Source: CAZAMB01 sp964486335 (lineage in GTDB: Bacteria; Planctomycetota; Phycisphaerae; UBA1845). From it: 64,000 nt of DNA. The DNA lies in the NCBI GenBank assembly GCA_964486335.1, contig CAZAMB010000015.1, positions 1 through 64,000 on the forward strand, read 5' to 3'. A program made the translations under genes and the position numbers. Below the pieces are notes generated by a model that saw only the letters and a list, made by a program, of their open reading frames with translations, ran no database searches and had not been told where the DNA came from. This document shows, one piece after another, positions 42,505-52,653 of the stretch (its first letter is position 1; each line of letters begins with the position of its first letter).

Positions 42505-44657
42505 GGCCCGGGCTCTTCGTCAGCAGGTTGAGTACGCAGTAGCCGAAGGCCGTTTGCCACCACGATGAGGCTGGCACCCATGTCGGCCAGGACTGCCATC
42601 CACAGCGTTGCCACACCCCCTATGGCCAAGAGAAAAAACGTTGATTTAGTAGCAATTGCAAAGGTGATGTTCTGAGCAAGAACACGGGCCGTGCGTCTAC
42701 TTAGGCGAATGAACTCGGAAACGCTTCGCAAATCGTCGCGCATGAGCGCAACATGGGCTGTTTCAAGGGCCGTGTCTGTTCCTGCCGCCCCCATGGCAAA
42801 GCCTACGTTGGCCTTGGCCAGGGCGGGGGCGTCGTTGATGCCGTCGCCTACCATGCCAACCGGACCATATCGGTTCTTCAAGTCGTCGATGGCGGCGAGT
42901 TTATCTTCAGGAAGCAAGTTGCCCCGGGCGTTATCGATTCCAACCGCCTTAGCGATGGCCTCTACTGTGCGCTGGTTGTCGCCGGAAAGCATCACGGTAC
43001 GCAGGCCGAGCGCGTGTAAATCGCGAATTGCTGCAACGCTGATGTCGCGGAGTGAATCAGCCACGGCGAGTACGCCGATCGCCTGCCGCGACGTTGCTAC
43101 CACGATGGCTGTCTTGCCCTGAGATTCTAGCCGCTCCAGCAAACCTTCGACGGCTGGCGAGCAAACACCGCGCTCCTCGGCAAGTCGGTGATTGCCCACC
43201 ATGTAAGGCTCTCCGTCGATGAGTCCCTCTACGCCGCGACCGGTGATGGAGGCAAACTGCTCAATGGTCAGAAGCGGTCCGGTCCAGCCTTCGCGGACCG
43301 CGCGTGCGACCGGATGACCGGAAAGCGCGTCGAGACTTGCCGCGACTTGCAGCACCATCTCGCGGCTATGTCCGTTGATGGGTTGGACATCGACCAGTCT
43401 CGGCTTGCCTTCGGTGACGGTGCCTGTTTTATCGAGTGCGACAACTCGGAGCTTGTGTCCGGACTCCAGGTAGACGCCCCCTTTGATGAGAATCCCGCGG
43501 CGAGCTGCGGCAGCCAGCCCGCTTACGACGGTTACGGGGGTAGAGATGACCAGAGCGCATGGGCAGGCAATTACCAACAGCACAAGTGCCTTGTAAAGCC
43601 AAGGCATGAAGGGTTGGGAAAAGAGCAGCCATGGCACGATGGCGAGCATTGCCGCGAGAACCACGACAACAGGCGTGTAGATGCGCGAGAATGCGTCGAC
43701 AAACCGCTGGGTCGGCGCACGTTGGGACTGCGCCTCCTGCACGGTGCGGACGATTCGAGCAAGCGTCGTCTCGTCTTTACCTCCAGTGGTGCGGAACTCC
43801 AGGACACCGTTGCCATTGATGCTCCCGGCAAAGACAGAATCCCCGCGGCTCTTGTCGACCGGAATGCTTTCGCCGGTGATTGGCGCTTGATCGACGGAAG
43901 ACTCGCCTACTACGATAACGCCGTCGAGCGCCAGCCGCTCCCCCGGCCGGACCCGCACGATAGCCCCAACGGCAACGTTTGTAGCGGAAACCGGCTGCCA
44001 GGAGCCGCCGGACTGCTGAACGGTTACCACGTCCGGCGTCAGCGTCATGAGCGATCGAACCGCATTGCGTGCTCGGTCGAGGGAGTAAGCTTCAATGTAT
44101 TCGGCTACGGCAAACAGAAAGACCACCACCGCCGCTTCGGGCCATTCTCCGATCGCGGCCGCCCCAATCACCGCCACGCTCATCAGAAAGTTGATATTGA
44201 GCGTAAAAGTCCGAAGGGCGATGAGGCCTTTGCGAAGCGTGGGAAGTCCACCGGCGACGATCGACGCCAACGCCATGGCAATGACGGGCATCGAAGTCTC
44301 ATTGCCACTTGTCCATGCCACGATTTCAGACCCCAATGCCAGCGACCCAGCGACCCCCAGCGATAATCGCTGACGCAATGCAGAACCTGACCAAGATGCT
44401 GATACGAGTATGTGATCGTCAACGACCGACGTACCAGTATCAGGCGAGACTGTTGCGGGCGTCATGCCCACTGATCGAATGGCTTTGTGCAAGACGGTTT
44501 CATCCGTGAGATCGTGAGTCACCGTCAAACAACGATTCATCAGATCGAACTCGACGGATGCCACGTCAGACAAAGCGGACAAGCGCTTCTGCAGCACGGC
44601 CTGCTCTGCTGCGCAGTCGAGTTCCGAAACGGTGATTGTGGTCTTCTTCAGCCGCAT
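42501..44657 (-). CDS. Heavy-metal P1B-type ATPase (Zn/Cd/Pb-like)
   Basis: 718 residues. The N-terminal HMA-like domain has CAAE instead of CxxC. Then come the membrane domain with the metal-site motif ACPCALVIST, phosphorylation motif DKTGTVTEGKP, SGHPVA (the SEHP-type locus), and the hinge MVGDGINDAPALAKANVGFA. The CPC motif and final helices fit the ZntA/CadA group, although the exact metal cannot be read from sequence. It pumps metal from the cytoplasm to the periplasm, where the RND system can take over. Confidence 0.9.
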   Translation of the reverse strand: MRLKKTTITVSELDCAAEQAVLQKRLSALSDVASVEFDLMNRCLTVTHDLTDETVLHKAIRSVGMTPATVSPDTGTSVVDDHILVSASWSGSALRQRLSLGVAGSLALGSEIVAWTSGNETSMPVIAMALASIVAGGLPTLRKGLIALRTFTLNINFLMSVAVIGAAAIGEWPEAAVVVFLFAVAEYIEAYSLDRARNAVRSLMTLTPDVVTVQQSGGSWQPVSATNVAVGAIVRVRPGERLALDGVIVVGESSVDQAPITGESIPVDKSRGDSVFAGSINGNGVLEFRTTGGKDETTLARIVRTVQEAQSQRAPTQRFVDAFSRIYTPVVVVLAAMLAIVPWLLFSQPFMPWLYKALVLLVIACPCALVISTPVTVVSGLAAAARRGILIKGGVYLESGHKLRVVALDKTGTVTEGKPRLVDVQPINGHSREMVLQVAASLDALSGHPVARAVREGWTGPLLTIEQFASITGRGVEGLIDGEPYMVGNHRLAEERGVCSPAVEGLLERLESQGKTAIVVATSRQAIGVLAVADSLRDISVAAIRDLHALGLRTVMLSGDNQRTVEAIAKAVGIDNARGNLLPEDKLAAIDDLKNRYGPVGMVGDGINDAPALAKANVGFAMGAAGTDTALETAHVALMRDDLRSVSEFIRLSRRTARVLAQNITFAIATKSTFFLLAIGGVATLWMAVLADMGASLIVVANGLRLLRTQPADEEPGP

Positions 44658-44706
44658 GAATACGTATCTGCGATATGTTTGCTTGGTCCGAACCGCGAAA
44701 AAAAGG

Positions 44707-45141
44707 TCATCTCTTTCGGTCGGCGTCGGGTTCTGACCGCTCGTGTATGATTCTCACTGATGCAGGCATCGGCGGCACGGGCATCTGTGCCGTAAACGCT
44801 GCGTGGCGAACCCTTGAACTACGCGGGGGCCGTCGAACTGAAACGAGATCTTCCGCAGTTAGCGTTTCATTTTCCGTGAGTAGCTGAACTCGGACGTGGC
44901 CAGGTTCGAGGAATCGCTTCACGTAACCCTGTACCTCGATGCTCTGGCCCACGATTTGCAAGTCAACATCTCGATAGTACCCTCGCTGATTGGGTATTAG
45001 TTCGAGTTGGATCGTCCCGGTGTCGACAAGATCCTTTGGCGCGCTCCGACAACCGATGAAAAAAAGGATGGAAACGGACGGCCAAAAGATTCTCAGCTTG
45101 CGTCCACCTGATGCTTTCACTGGTTCAGCCGATAAACGCAT
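44707..45141 (-). CDS. Small lipoprotein B, related to envelope protein A
   Basis: 144 residues from the ATG at 45141 (GGAGG upstream). The lipobox-like end of the signal is ILFFIGC. The mature part (DTGTIQLELIPN, DLQIVGQSIEVQGYVKR, HVRVQLLTENETL, PMPASVRIIHER) aligns in spacing with the protein at 42007-42504. Function unknown. It lies 49 nt before the P1B ATPase gene and overlaps the methyltransferase gene by 17 nt. Confidence 0.65.
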   Translation of the reverse strand: MRLSAEPVKASGGRKLRIFWPSVSILFFIGCRSAPKDLVDTGTIQLELIPNQRGYYRDVDLQIVGQSIEVQGYVKRFLEPGHVRVQLLTENETLTAEDLVSVRRPPRSSRVRHAAFTAQMPVPPMPASVRIIHERSEPDADRKR

Positions 45142-45738
45142 GGACACCCCTCCCTCTGCCAACCAATTGCGGTTTGAATGCAGCAATACTCAACCAGCAC
45201 TCAAGCGTCTTGCTCGATCGATATTTCCCCCAAAAGAAGGGGTTTCGTTTCGTCTCGAAATCTGCCAGCAGGAATTGGCCATCGGAGTTGAGGACCCGGC
45301 GAACTTCACGAAGGGCCGCCGCCTTCAAAGCATCTGGAATGTGATGTAAGGTCAGGATGTACAACAATGAATCCAACATGGCCCTGTCAAAGGGAAGGGC
45401 CTCGGCGTGTGCGTCGAAGAATCGCGGGCTCACGCCGGACCGCGCGGCATTGCGCTGTGCGGCGCGAAGCGCGCTCGGCGAGGAGTCGGCCGAATACACG
45501 ACCAGGTCTGGAACCTGTTGCAACATGAGGACAGAGATCGTCCCCGTGCCGCAACCCAGATCAAGCACGGTTTGGCCGGGCCGCACGTTTCTCATAGCAA
45601 TCAACCACCGGCGAAAGGAACACCCATAACCAGAGGCCGTACACAGCGCATCATAGATGGGCTTGAGCCATTCCCAGCCCGCTGGGGGAACGATTCGATA
45701 TGGCAGAACGTGGCCTCATCAGATGCACGAGAATCCAT
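45125..45738 (-). pseudogene. Class I SAM methyltransferase with N-terminal frameshift
   Basis: The catalytic part (frame from about 45704 down to 45125) is a class I methyltransferase: TVLDLGCGTGTISVLM, VVYSADSSPSALRAAQ, LLYILTLHHIPDAL. A good start (AGAAGGG then ATG at 45738, giving MDSRASDEATF) is in a different frame. In the catalytic frame the upstream sequence reads sensibly (PYRIVPPAGWEWLKPIYDAL) back to tandem TGA codons. A single missing base near 45706 would join the two. An internal start at about 45604 would give a shortened protein lacking the N-terminal helix. Confidence 0.65.
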
Positions 45739-45770
45739 GCCAACCCTTCTTTCAAAGCCAAGAGGAACGA

Positions 45771-46325
45771 TCAGGTCTTGAGGTCAAAGGATCCAACCGT
45801 TTTCTTTCCGCCGGACTCTTCGATCTCCACCCAGAGCTTGCCCCCTGCGGGTATCGGCGAAGGAACCTCCGTGTGGGTGTGCCACTTGCCATCTTCGATG
45901 TCGGCTTTGGCCTTGATCGATCCCTTGGCGTCTTCGGTGCCGATCCAGAAGCGCACGGCCGTCACACCTTTGCCTACGCCACCGTCGATCCACACATCGA
46001 CCGGCGCATCACCGCCGGGCTTAATATCGCCCTTGTCGCGCGAGGCTCGAACCTCGAAAGCGCCGAGCTTGGATGTTCCCAATGGGATGACTTCGCCGCC
46101 GTGACCGGCATGGCCGCCGGATGCCGCGGACTTCTCCTCTGCTGCGTGGTCGTGGCCCTCATGGCCATGTTCATCCTTCTTAGCGACATCCGGTTTCGCG
46201 CCTCCCGGTGGGGTCGTGGCTGCCGGCTTGGAGGCTTCCTTGGCAGCTTGCTTGTCTTCAGCCTTCTCGCAACCAAGAACAGCGACGGATAGGATCAGCG
46301 ATACGAGTGACAGTATTCTCTTCAT
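45771..46325 (-). CDS. His-rich metal-binding lipoprotein
   Basis: 184 residues. Lipoprotein signal (LSLVSLILSVAVLGC), a Lys/Pro-rich linker, a His cluster (DEHGHEGHDHAAEE, GGHAGHGGE), and a beta-rich domain (VRFWIGTEDAKGSIKAKADI, GKLWVEIEESGGKKTVGSFD). The cluster is typical of periplasmic Zn, Ni or Cu buffering proteins beside RND pumps. AAAGGAA precedes the ATG; the RND gene ends 3 nt upstream. Confidence 0.75.
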   Translation of the reverse strand: MKRILSLVSLILSVAVLGCEKAEDKQAAKEASKPAATTPPGGAKPDVAKKDEHGHEGHDHAAEEKSAASGGHAGHGGEVIPLGTSKLGAFEVRASRDKGDIKPGGDAPVDVWIDGGVGKGVTAVRFWIGTEDAKGSIKAKADIEDGKWHTHTEVPSPIPAGGKLWVEIEESGGKKTVGSFDLKT

Positions 46326-46328
46326 GGA

Positions 46329-49300
46329 TCAACTTCCTTTCTCTACAGGTTTCACAAAACGGTGGGTGACGGCCGACACGAATCGGCCGAACAAGCCGTC
46401 TGGAACGACTTGCCCCTGACCGGCTTTCAATCCAAACACCAACGAATACCCCGCAGGCACAACGACGAGGTTCAAGAATGTCGAACTCACCAGACCGCCG
46501 AGCACCACGATAGCCAAGGGGGCGAGCAATTCGCTTCCCGGCTCGCCTTTCGCCAAGGCAATGGGGATCAGTCCAAGCGCCGCACAGAGGGCGGTCATCA
46601 GAATGGGCACCAATCGCTCCATCGAACCTTGAATGACGGCGTCCTCGCGGGGCTTGTTTTCCAGAGTGACGAGGTGGTCGTAGTGATTGACCAGCAGAAT
46701 GCCATTGCGAACGGCAATGCCGAAGAGTGTAATGAACCCCACGAGGCTCGCGATCGACATGATGGGCGCTTCGTAATGCAGCGAGGATAGACCCAGCAAC
46801 GAAAGCGTATTGGCCAGAGGCCGCGACGTTTCCGTCAGGTAAACCGCTGCGATTCCACCGATCGTGGCCAGTGGAAGGTTCGTCATCACGAGGAGCGCCA
46901 CTCGTGCCGACCCGGTCGAAAGGTGCAGTAACATAAACATCACGACGGCCACACCGATGCCTGCGATCATGATGGTGCGCGACGCCGACTGCTGCGCCTC
47001 AAACTGGCCACCGTAATGGACGCTATACCCGGCGCGCTGGACAATGGGATCAACCCGCTCTTGAACCTGGGCGACCAGATCGCCGAGGTTGTGGCCCTCA
47101 CTGACATTACAGGAAATAACCGCCTTTCGACGGGCACTTTCGCGGGCGATGATGTTGGGCGTGCGTTCTGGTCCAATGTCGGCAACTTCTTCCAATCGAA
47201 CGGTGGCACCTCCGACGCCGCGCAACCGCAAGGACTTGAGTTGCTCGATGCTCTCGCGCTCTTCCGCGGCAAGTCGTACGACGACGTCGTAACGGCGTAC
47301 GCCCTGATTGACCTCCGCAACTCTTTCGCCGTAGATCGCCTGTTGGACTTGTTCGGCAGCCGAGGCGGGAGTCAATCCCGCAGCAGCAAGATCCTGGTGG
47401 CGATACCGAATCGGCAGCGACGCCACCGTCACTTCGCGGTTGGCGGCTACATCTCGCGCACCGGGGAGCGACCTAAGAGCAGTCTCAATCTCCTTCGCAA
47501 TCTGCCGCAATTTGGATAGATCCTCTCCGTAGACGTTAATGGCAATGGCTGCCGGTGTGCCGGATAAAATGTGCGAGAGTCGGTGTTCGATCGGTTGCCC
47601 GATCATCGTCGTAATGCCGGGAACGTCTGCCAGAATCGCGTCGATACTCTTTCGGACTTCCTCTTTGGATTCACCCGGCGCAACCGTGACCTCGATTTCC
47701 GAACTGCTTGGCGGTTCGGCATGTTCATCGCGTTCGGCTCGACCCGTACGCCGTGTGACGCTCTCGACGCCTTCGATTTCTCCAAGCCGCTCTTCAATGC
47801 CGCGGGCCACGCGATTGGTTTCACCCAACGAAGTCCCCGGCGGCGTAAAGAGAAACACGGTAAACGTTCCCTCGTTAAACGACGGAAGAAAACTTGTCCC
47901 GAATGTACTGCCTACCCAGAGCGAGAGAACCGTTACTATGCCCGCAGATCCAAGCACCATGCCTCGATGACGAATTGACCAGCGAAGCGACGGCTCATAG
48001 CGCCGCTTCAACCAGCGGACCAGGAATCCGTCCGCGTGTTCCAGGCTGCCAAGTTTCCCCCGCAAAAGTAGCTTGCACATCGCTGGTGTGATCGTGAGGG
48101 CAACCACCAGCGATGCAAGGATGGACACGATGTAAGTGATGCCCAGCGGCCGGAAGAAGCGACCTTCCAGACCCTGAAGGAAGAGCAACGGCACGAACAC
48201 CATGCAGATGATGATCGTAGCAAAAACCACGGAGCTTCGGATTTCATTGCTGGCGTCGAAAATGACCTGGACAACCGCCTTGCGTTCCGGTTCGGGCCTT
48301 GCGGCATTCTCGCGGAGGCGACGAAAGACATTTTCTACGTCGATGATCGCGTCATCCACCAGTTCGCCAATCGCCACGGCCAATCCGCCCAGCGTCATGA
48401 CGTTGATCGAAAGGTCGAAAGCCCAGAGCGTGAGGATCGCGAACGCCAGCGACAGCGGCAGCGCGGTCAAGGTGATGATTGTCGTGCGGGCGTTCATCAG
48501 AAACAGAATGAGAATGATCGCCACAATAATGGCGGCATCGCGCATCACGACGACCACATTGTTGACGGAGCGGCCGATGAAATTTGCCTGGCGAAAGACC
48601 TTGCGATTCAGGAACATGCCTGCGGGCAGACTCTTCTCTGTGTCATCGAGGACCCTGTCGATGTCGTTGGTGAGTGACAGCGTATTGGTGCCGGGTGATT
48701 TCTGAATGCTCATGACCACGGCCGGGACGGCGCGATCTGCAGCGGTTCCGCGTTTGGGTGCCGGGCCAAGAGCCACGTCGGCGACTTGACCGATCAGCAC
48801 CGGCGCGCCGTTGTGATACTTGATGAGCGTGTTCTTGATGTCGTCAACGCTCTGAACCCGAGCGGTCTGGCGCAATGGCAATTCCAGCCGGTCGACACTG
48901 GGAAGATAGCCGGCACTCGCGACGCTATGTGCGGCGCCTGCGGCCTCCGCCACCTCTTGGATGGTCAAACCGTACAGCGCCAATCGGTCCTGATGCACGT
49001 TGATCTGGTACTCTGGAAGCTCACCGCCAATGGCCACGACCTGGGCGATGCCGGGAACCGCCAGGAGGCGGTTGCGGAGATCGAACTCGGCGAAAGAGCG
49101 TAACTCAAGCGGTGTGGCCCGACCGTCCGGCGAGGAGAGCGCCAGCAACATGATCTCGCCGGTGATGGAGGTGACCGGTGTGATCTCGGCGTGAGTGTTT
49201 GGAGGTAGCGCCTCTCGGACTGAGGTTAGTCGTTCGGAAACAAGTTGCCGCGCCCGGTAGATTTCCTGCCCCCAGTCGAACTCGACCCAGACAATGGACA

Positions 49301-49568
49301 GGCCAATGGCGCTGGAACTACGAACGCGGCGTACACCGGGAAGTCCATTTACCGAGGTCTCGATAGGAAACGTGACATATTGCTCGACTTCGTCCGCGGC
49401 GAACCCTCCCGCTTCGGTTAGAATCACAACGGTTGGCGCATTCAGCTCCGGAAAGACGTCCACGGGCATCTTGCCGAGTTGAACACCAGTGAAGGCCAGC
49501 AATAGCCCAGCCGCCATCACCATGAAGCCGGAATATTTGATTGAGAAGGCGATCAGTTTCTGGAGCAT
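46329..49568 (-). CDS. HME-type RND metal efflux pump, first copy
   Basis: 1079 residues, full length for CzcA/CusA pumps with 12 membrane helices and two large periplasmic loops. N-terminal PVDVFPELNAPTVVILTEA and helix-4 motif AVAIGELVDDAIIDVENVFR are clear. The helix-4 motif differs from the Cu/Ag class (MVDAAIVMIEN) and the Zn/Co class (DGAVVIVEN), pointing to the less-studied third HME group. The start overlaps the fusion protein stop (TAATG). Confidence 0.93.
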   Translation of the reverse strand: MLQKLIAFSIKYSGFMVMAAGLLLAFTGVQLGKMPVDVFPELNAPTVVILTEAGGFAADEVEQYVTFPIETSVNGLPGVRRVRSSSAIGLSIVWVEFDWGQEIYRARQLVSERLTSVREALPPNTHAEITPVTSITGEIMLLALSSPDGRATPLELRSFAEFDLRNRLLAVPGIAQVVAIGGELPEYQINVHQDRLALYGLTIQEVAEAAGAAHSVASAGYLPSVDRLELPLRQTARVQSVDDIKNTLIKYHNGAPVLIGQVADVALGPAPKRGTAADRAVPAVVMSIQKSPGTNTLSLTNDIDRVLDDTEKSLPAGMFLNRKVFRQANFIGRSVNNVVVVMRDAAIIVAIILILFLMNARTTIITLTALPLSLAFAILTLWAFDLSINVMTLGGLAVAIGELVDDAIIDVENVFRRLRENAARPEPERKAVVQVIFDASNEIRSSVVFATIIICMVFVPLLFLQGLEGRFFRPLGITYIVSILASLVVALTITPAMCKLLLRGKLGSLEHADGFLVRWLKRRYEPSLRWSIRHRGMVLGSAGIVTVLSLWVGSTFGTSFLPSFNEGTFTVFLFTPPGTSLGETNRVARGIEERLGEIEGVESVTRRTGRAERDEHAEPPSSSEIEVTVAPGESKEEVRKSIDAILADVPGITTMIGQPIEHRLSHILSGTPAAIAINVYGEDLSKLRQIAKEIETALRSLPGARDVAANREVTVASLPIRYRHQDLAAAGLTPASAAEQVQQAIYGERVAEVNQGVRRYDVVVRLAAEERESIEQLKSLRLRGVGGATVRLEEVADIGPERTPNIIARESARRKAVISCNVSEGHNLGDLVAQVQERVDPIVQRAGYSVHYGGQFEAQQSASRTIMIAGIGVAVVMFMLLHLSTGSARVALLVMTNLPLATIGGIAAVYLTETSRPLANTLSLLGLSSLHYEAPIMSIASLVGFITLFGIAVRNGILLVNHYDHLVTLENKPREDAVIQGSMERLVPILMTALCAALGLIPIALAKGEPGSELLAPLAIVVLGGLVSSTFLNLVVVPAGYSLVFGLKAGQGQVVPDGLFGRFVSAVTHRFVKPVEKGS

Positions 49569-51040
49569 TATTCATCCTTCCCTTCGTGAAACGTCCCGTC
49601 GGGATGGAAGTGTCCACCTTTCTGCACGCTGCCCGATGTAGCGATCATGAGCTGATAAACGCCGTCCAAGACGACCTCATCACCGTCGCGAAGTCCGCTT
49701 TGGACCGCAACCCAGCGTCCGTCGTTCACGCCCAGGTCAGCGTCCATGCGAATCACTTTGTCGGGATCTTTGGGGTCCCGGCGGAAAATCACTTTCGACA
49801 GCCCATCTTGAATCACGCTTGACAACGGAATCGAAAGTTCATTCTGCCCGCCCGCTGTGATGACTTCGAGGTGTGCGGCCACGCCGGGTCTGGCCCATGC
49901 TGCCAGGCGTGTCGGAACCGCGATCAATTCGACGGTCCGCTCTTGAGCATCGGCGCTGAGGCCGAGCGTGAGCGTAGCCTCCATCGTGTCCTGAAGATCG
50001 ATGGTGCCGCCCTTGGGCGGAACGATTCGCGCGGGGAGTCCGCTTTTCAACCGGCCAAGATCGCTTTGCATTCCCATTGCCCGGAAACGCAAACGATTGG
50101 GATCCACGCAGGTAAGCACCAGAGTCCCTGTCGACGCCCATGCACCGTTGGTGAGCGGAACGGATTCGATCACACCGGCCAACGAAGCCCGGATTTCGAC
50201 CTCATCGATTTCCCGCCAGTACGGCGCTGGTTCGGAAGCAGGGCCTTCATGATGATGAACACTTTCAGGGCTGACTTGGGACGGATCGCAGGGTCGAAGA
50301 AGGACTTGTTCGTCAATTCCGAGCAGCGTAGATGCGGTGGCCAGCAGCAAGCGGAATCGCGCCTTTGACGCCACCAACTCGGTCTGCGTTTCCGCTTTCT
50401 GCGCATTCAGTTCGGCCTGTTTCTCAACGGCTTCGGCCAGTTGAGCGCGCTGCATCCCCAGTGAATTCGACGCGACCGTGAACTCGTCAGCGGAAACCAC
50501 GCCGGTTGCTCGGGTCTGTTCGAGTTGCTCCACCCGTTTTTCCCAGAGGGCGACACTTTGACGCAGACTTTCCTCATGTTTGCCGTGTGCGTCCATGAGT
50601 GATGGGATCGAGGCTGCACGACCTTCTGCACGCTGTATTGCGGCTTCGGCGTCGTTGAGTTTCTCTTGATGGTCGCGCCACAGCGGGGACGCGAGTCGAT
50701 ACAGCGGTTTCCCTGCTTCAACGGTGTCGAATTGCTTGACCAGTAATTCGACTCGCCCGTCGAGCATGGTGCGATATTCGCGTCGGGCCTCCGGCTGAAG
50801 CTCGAACTGGCCAGGAACGCGGATGGTTTGTGCTACCGGCCGCGATTCGACCTTGGCGAACGTGATACCGAGGTTACGACGAACATTCTCCGGTGCGTCT
50901 ACGCGGTTCGATAATGGCGCCGCTTCATCACTATGTTCGTCCGTGTGTTGCCCCAAAGGCTCCTTACTTGGTTCGCGTGAGCAAGCACACATCGTCGCAA
51001 GCACTAAGCACAGCAAATATGAAATGCGCTTGTATTTCAT
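49568..51040 (-). CDS. RND efflux membrane fusion protein (CzcB/CusB-like)
   Basis: 490 residues from ATG 51040; a GTG at 51043 is an alternative, both after GGAGGT. Lipobox-like signal (ISYLLCLVLATMCAC), a His/Asp patch (HTDEHSDE), lipoyl halves near FDTVEAGKPLYRLASPLW and IRASLAGVIESVPLTNGAWA, and a long coiled coil between them. It links the RND pump to the outer-membrane channel. It overlaps the TolC-like gene by 1 nt. Confidence 0.88.
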   Translation of the reverse strand: MKYKRISYLLCLVLATMCACSREPSKEPLGQHTDEHSDEAAPLSNRVDAPENVRRNLGITFAKVESRPVAQTIRVPGQFELQPEARREYRTMLDGRVELLVKQFDTVEAGKPLYRLASPLWRDHQEKLNDAEAAIQRAEGRAASIPSLMDAHGKHEESLRQSVALWEKRVEQLEQTRATGVVSADEFTVASNSLGMQRAQLAEAVEKQAELNAQKAETQTELVASKARFRLLLATASTLLGIDEQVLLRPCDPSQVSPESVHHHEGPASEPAPYWREIDEVEIRASLAGVIESVPLTNGAWASTGTLVLTCVDPNRLRFRAMGMQSDLGRLKSGLPARIVPPKGGTIDLQDTMEATLTLGLSADAQERTVELIAVPTRLAAWARPGVAAHLEVITAGGQNELSIPLSSVIQDGLSKVIFRRDPKDPDKVIRMDADLGVNDGRWVAVQSGLRDGDEVVLDGVYQLMIATSGSVQKGGHFHPDGTFHEGKDE

Positions 51041-52539
51041 CACGGTTCTACCTCCCCGTTGTGGGTTTTTGTCTGGTCTTTTGAAGCGGCGAGGTCTGCG
51101 AATGGCAGTCCTGATATGCGCTCAAGCTCAATCGTCGCCAGCGCCGCGTCGGCTTGTGCCTGGATGTAGCCTGTCCTGGCTTCGAGAAGCGTCCGCTGCG
51201 CATCCAGCGTAGTGAGAATCGTCGTATTTCCGACGCGAAAAGCTTCGCGAGCCAGCGCGAGCCCTTTTTCTCGAAGCGGTATCAGTTCGTCGCGCACGAA
51301 CTTCGCGTTCTCAAACGCGACTCGCACACGCGTATGGGCCGCCCAGGAATCCTGCACGATGTCGCGTTCGATGGACTCCTTCAGGAAATTGACCTGAAGA
51401 AGCTCGTACTCCGCCCGCGCGACTTGCGCTTGATTTTGATCAAAGAGCGGTAACTCAAGCGAAAGTGTGGGGCCGGTGACGTAATCCGTGGCGACGGGAT
51501 CGCGGGGCTGAAGCGACGGCAGTGTCGGCGCGCCAGCTTGGGCCGACGACCACGCCGTATCGGCCAACCAGTTGCGATCACCCCGCGATCGTCGCTCGTC
51601 GCGCTCCATGCTGATTCCTAATTCGACGTTCTTGAAGATTCGTGACCGTTCATATTCCAAACGCGACTGTGCGGCCTGGATGACTGCGTCCGCAGCCTTG
51701 AGATCGAGCCGATGTTCGCGGGAGGTCTCAATGACTTGAGTCGCGTCAAACGACAACTCTTGAGGATCCGGCAGCGGATCTTTCAATGCCAATTCAGACG
51801 GAGGAGTGGTCAGGCCCAGAAGTTTGCCAAGGTCGGCACGTGCCGTGACGGCGGCCACCGCCGCGCTTCGAGCCTTTACGTCCAGCGACACTCTCTCGGC
51901 GCTTGCCAGATTCACATCGACATCCGTGCCTGATCCAGCCTGGCGACGCGCATTGGCAAGTTCCACCAACTGCTCCGCAATGCCGAGGTTTTCTCTGGCC
52001 AACTCGACATTGCGATCGGCCTGAATGGTTCTCACGTATACGCTCCGGGCATCCAGCGCCAGGACGCTCGCTTCTCGGGCCAGCTTAAGAATGGTTTGGT
52101 CGAGGTCCCGTTCGGCAGCCTTACGGCGATGTTTGATCTGCCACAACTCTGCGATGTTTTGCGCGAGCGAAACTTCAAAATTGGCGAGTCCGCCCTCATC
52201 GGGAAATCGCAGGGAGAGCGCAAGGCTCGGATTGGAGAACAACCCGGACTGAACGAACTCGGCGCGACCAATGCCGATTCGCAACAATTCGGCCTGTATT
52301 CTTGGATTATTGATGAGGCATAGTTGCACCGCTTCCGAGGCCGTCAATCCGTCAGCGAGCAACAGTGTGATTTGTTCACGTGTAAGTCGCTCTCCTGTTG
52401 GATCGACGGCAACCTCTTGCCCGGTCGCCTGAGCGATTTGTCGCGACGCGCGGTCGAAGTCTTGTTTGGGATTAACGGTGGCGCAGCCGCTCAATCCGGC
52501 TACGGATAGCGCAAGCGCAACAAGGCTTTTCCTATTCAT
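51040..52539 (-). CDS. TolC-family outer-membrane efflux protein (CzcC/CusC-like), first copy
   Basis: 499 residues. Lipoprotein signal (LVALALSVAGLSGC), then two OEP repeats with the usual long helices (for example LALDARSVYVRTIQADRNVE; TLDAQRTLLEARTGYIQAQA). It forms the outer-membrane exit of the RND system. AAGAGGAA precedes the ATG. It is the first transport gene after the small Cys-rich protein, 114 nt downstream. Confidence 0.88.
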   Translation of the reverse strand: MNRKSLVALALSVAGLSGCATVNPKQDFDRASRQIAQATGQEVAVDPTGERLTREQITLLLADGLTASEAVQLCLINNPRIQAELLRIGIGRAEFVQSGLFSNPSLALSLRFPDEGGLANFEVSLAQNIAELWQIKHRRKAAERDLDQTILKLAREASVLALDARSVYVRTIQADRNVELARENLGIAEQLVELANARRQAGSGTDVDVNLASAERVSLDVKARSAAVAAVTARADLGKLLGLTTPPSELALKDPLPDPQELSFDATQVIETSREHRLDLKAADAVIQAAQSRLEYERSRIFKNVELGISMERDERRSRGDRNWLADTAWSSAQAGAPTLPSLQPRDPVATDYVTGPTLSLELPLFDQNQAQVARAEYELLQVNFLKESIERDIVQDSWAAHTRVRVAFENAKFVRDELIPLREKGLALAREAFRVGNTTILTTLDAQRTLLEARTGYIQAQADAALATIELERISGLPFADLAASKDQTKTHNGEVEP

Positions 52540-52653
52540 GAAGAATTTCCTCTTGGTTCAAGCTTAATCTTCAACGATTCGCCAAGACGCAGGCGAAGCG
52601 ATGCGGGCAGCGCGGTGCGCGGCAACCCAACAAGAATCAGTGAACCAAGAGAA

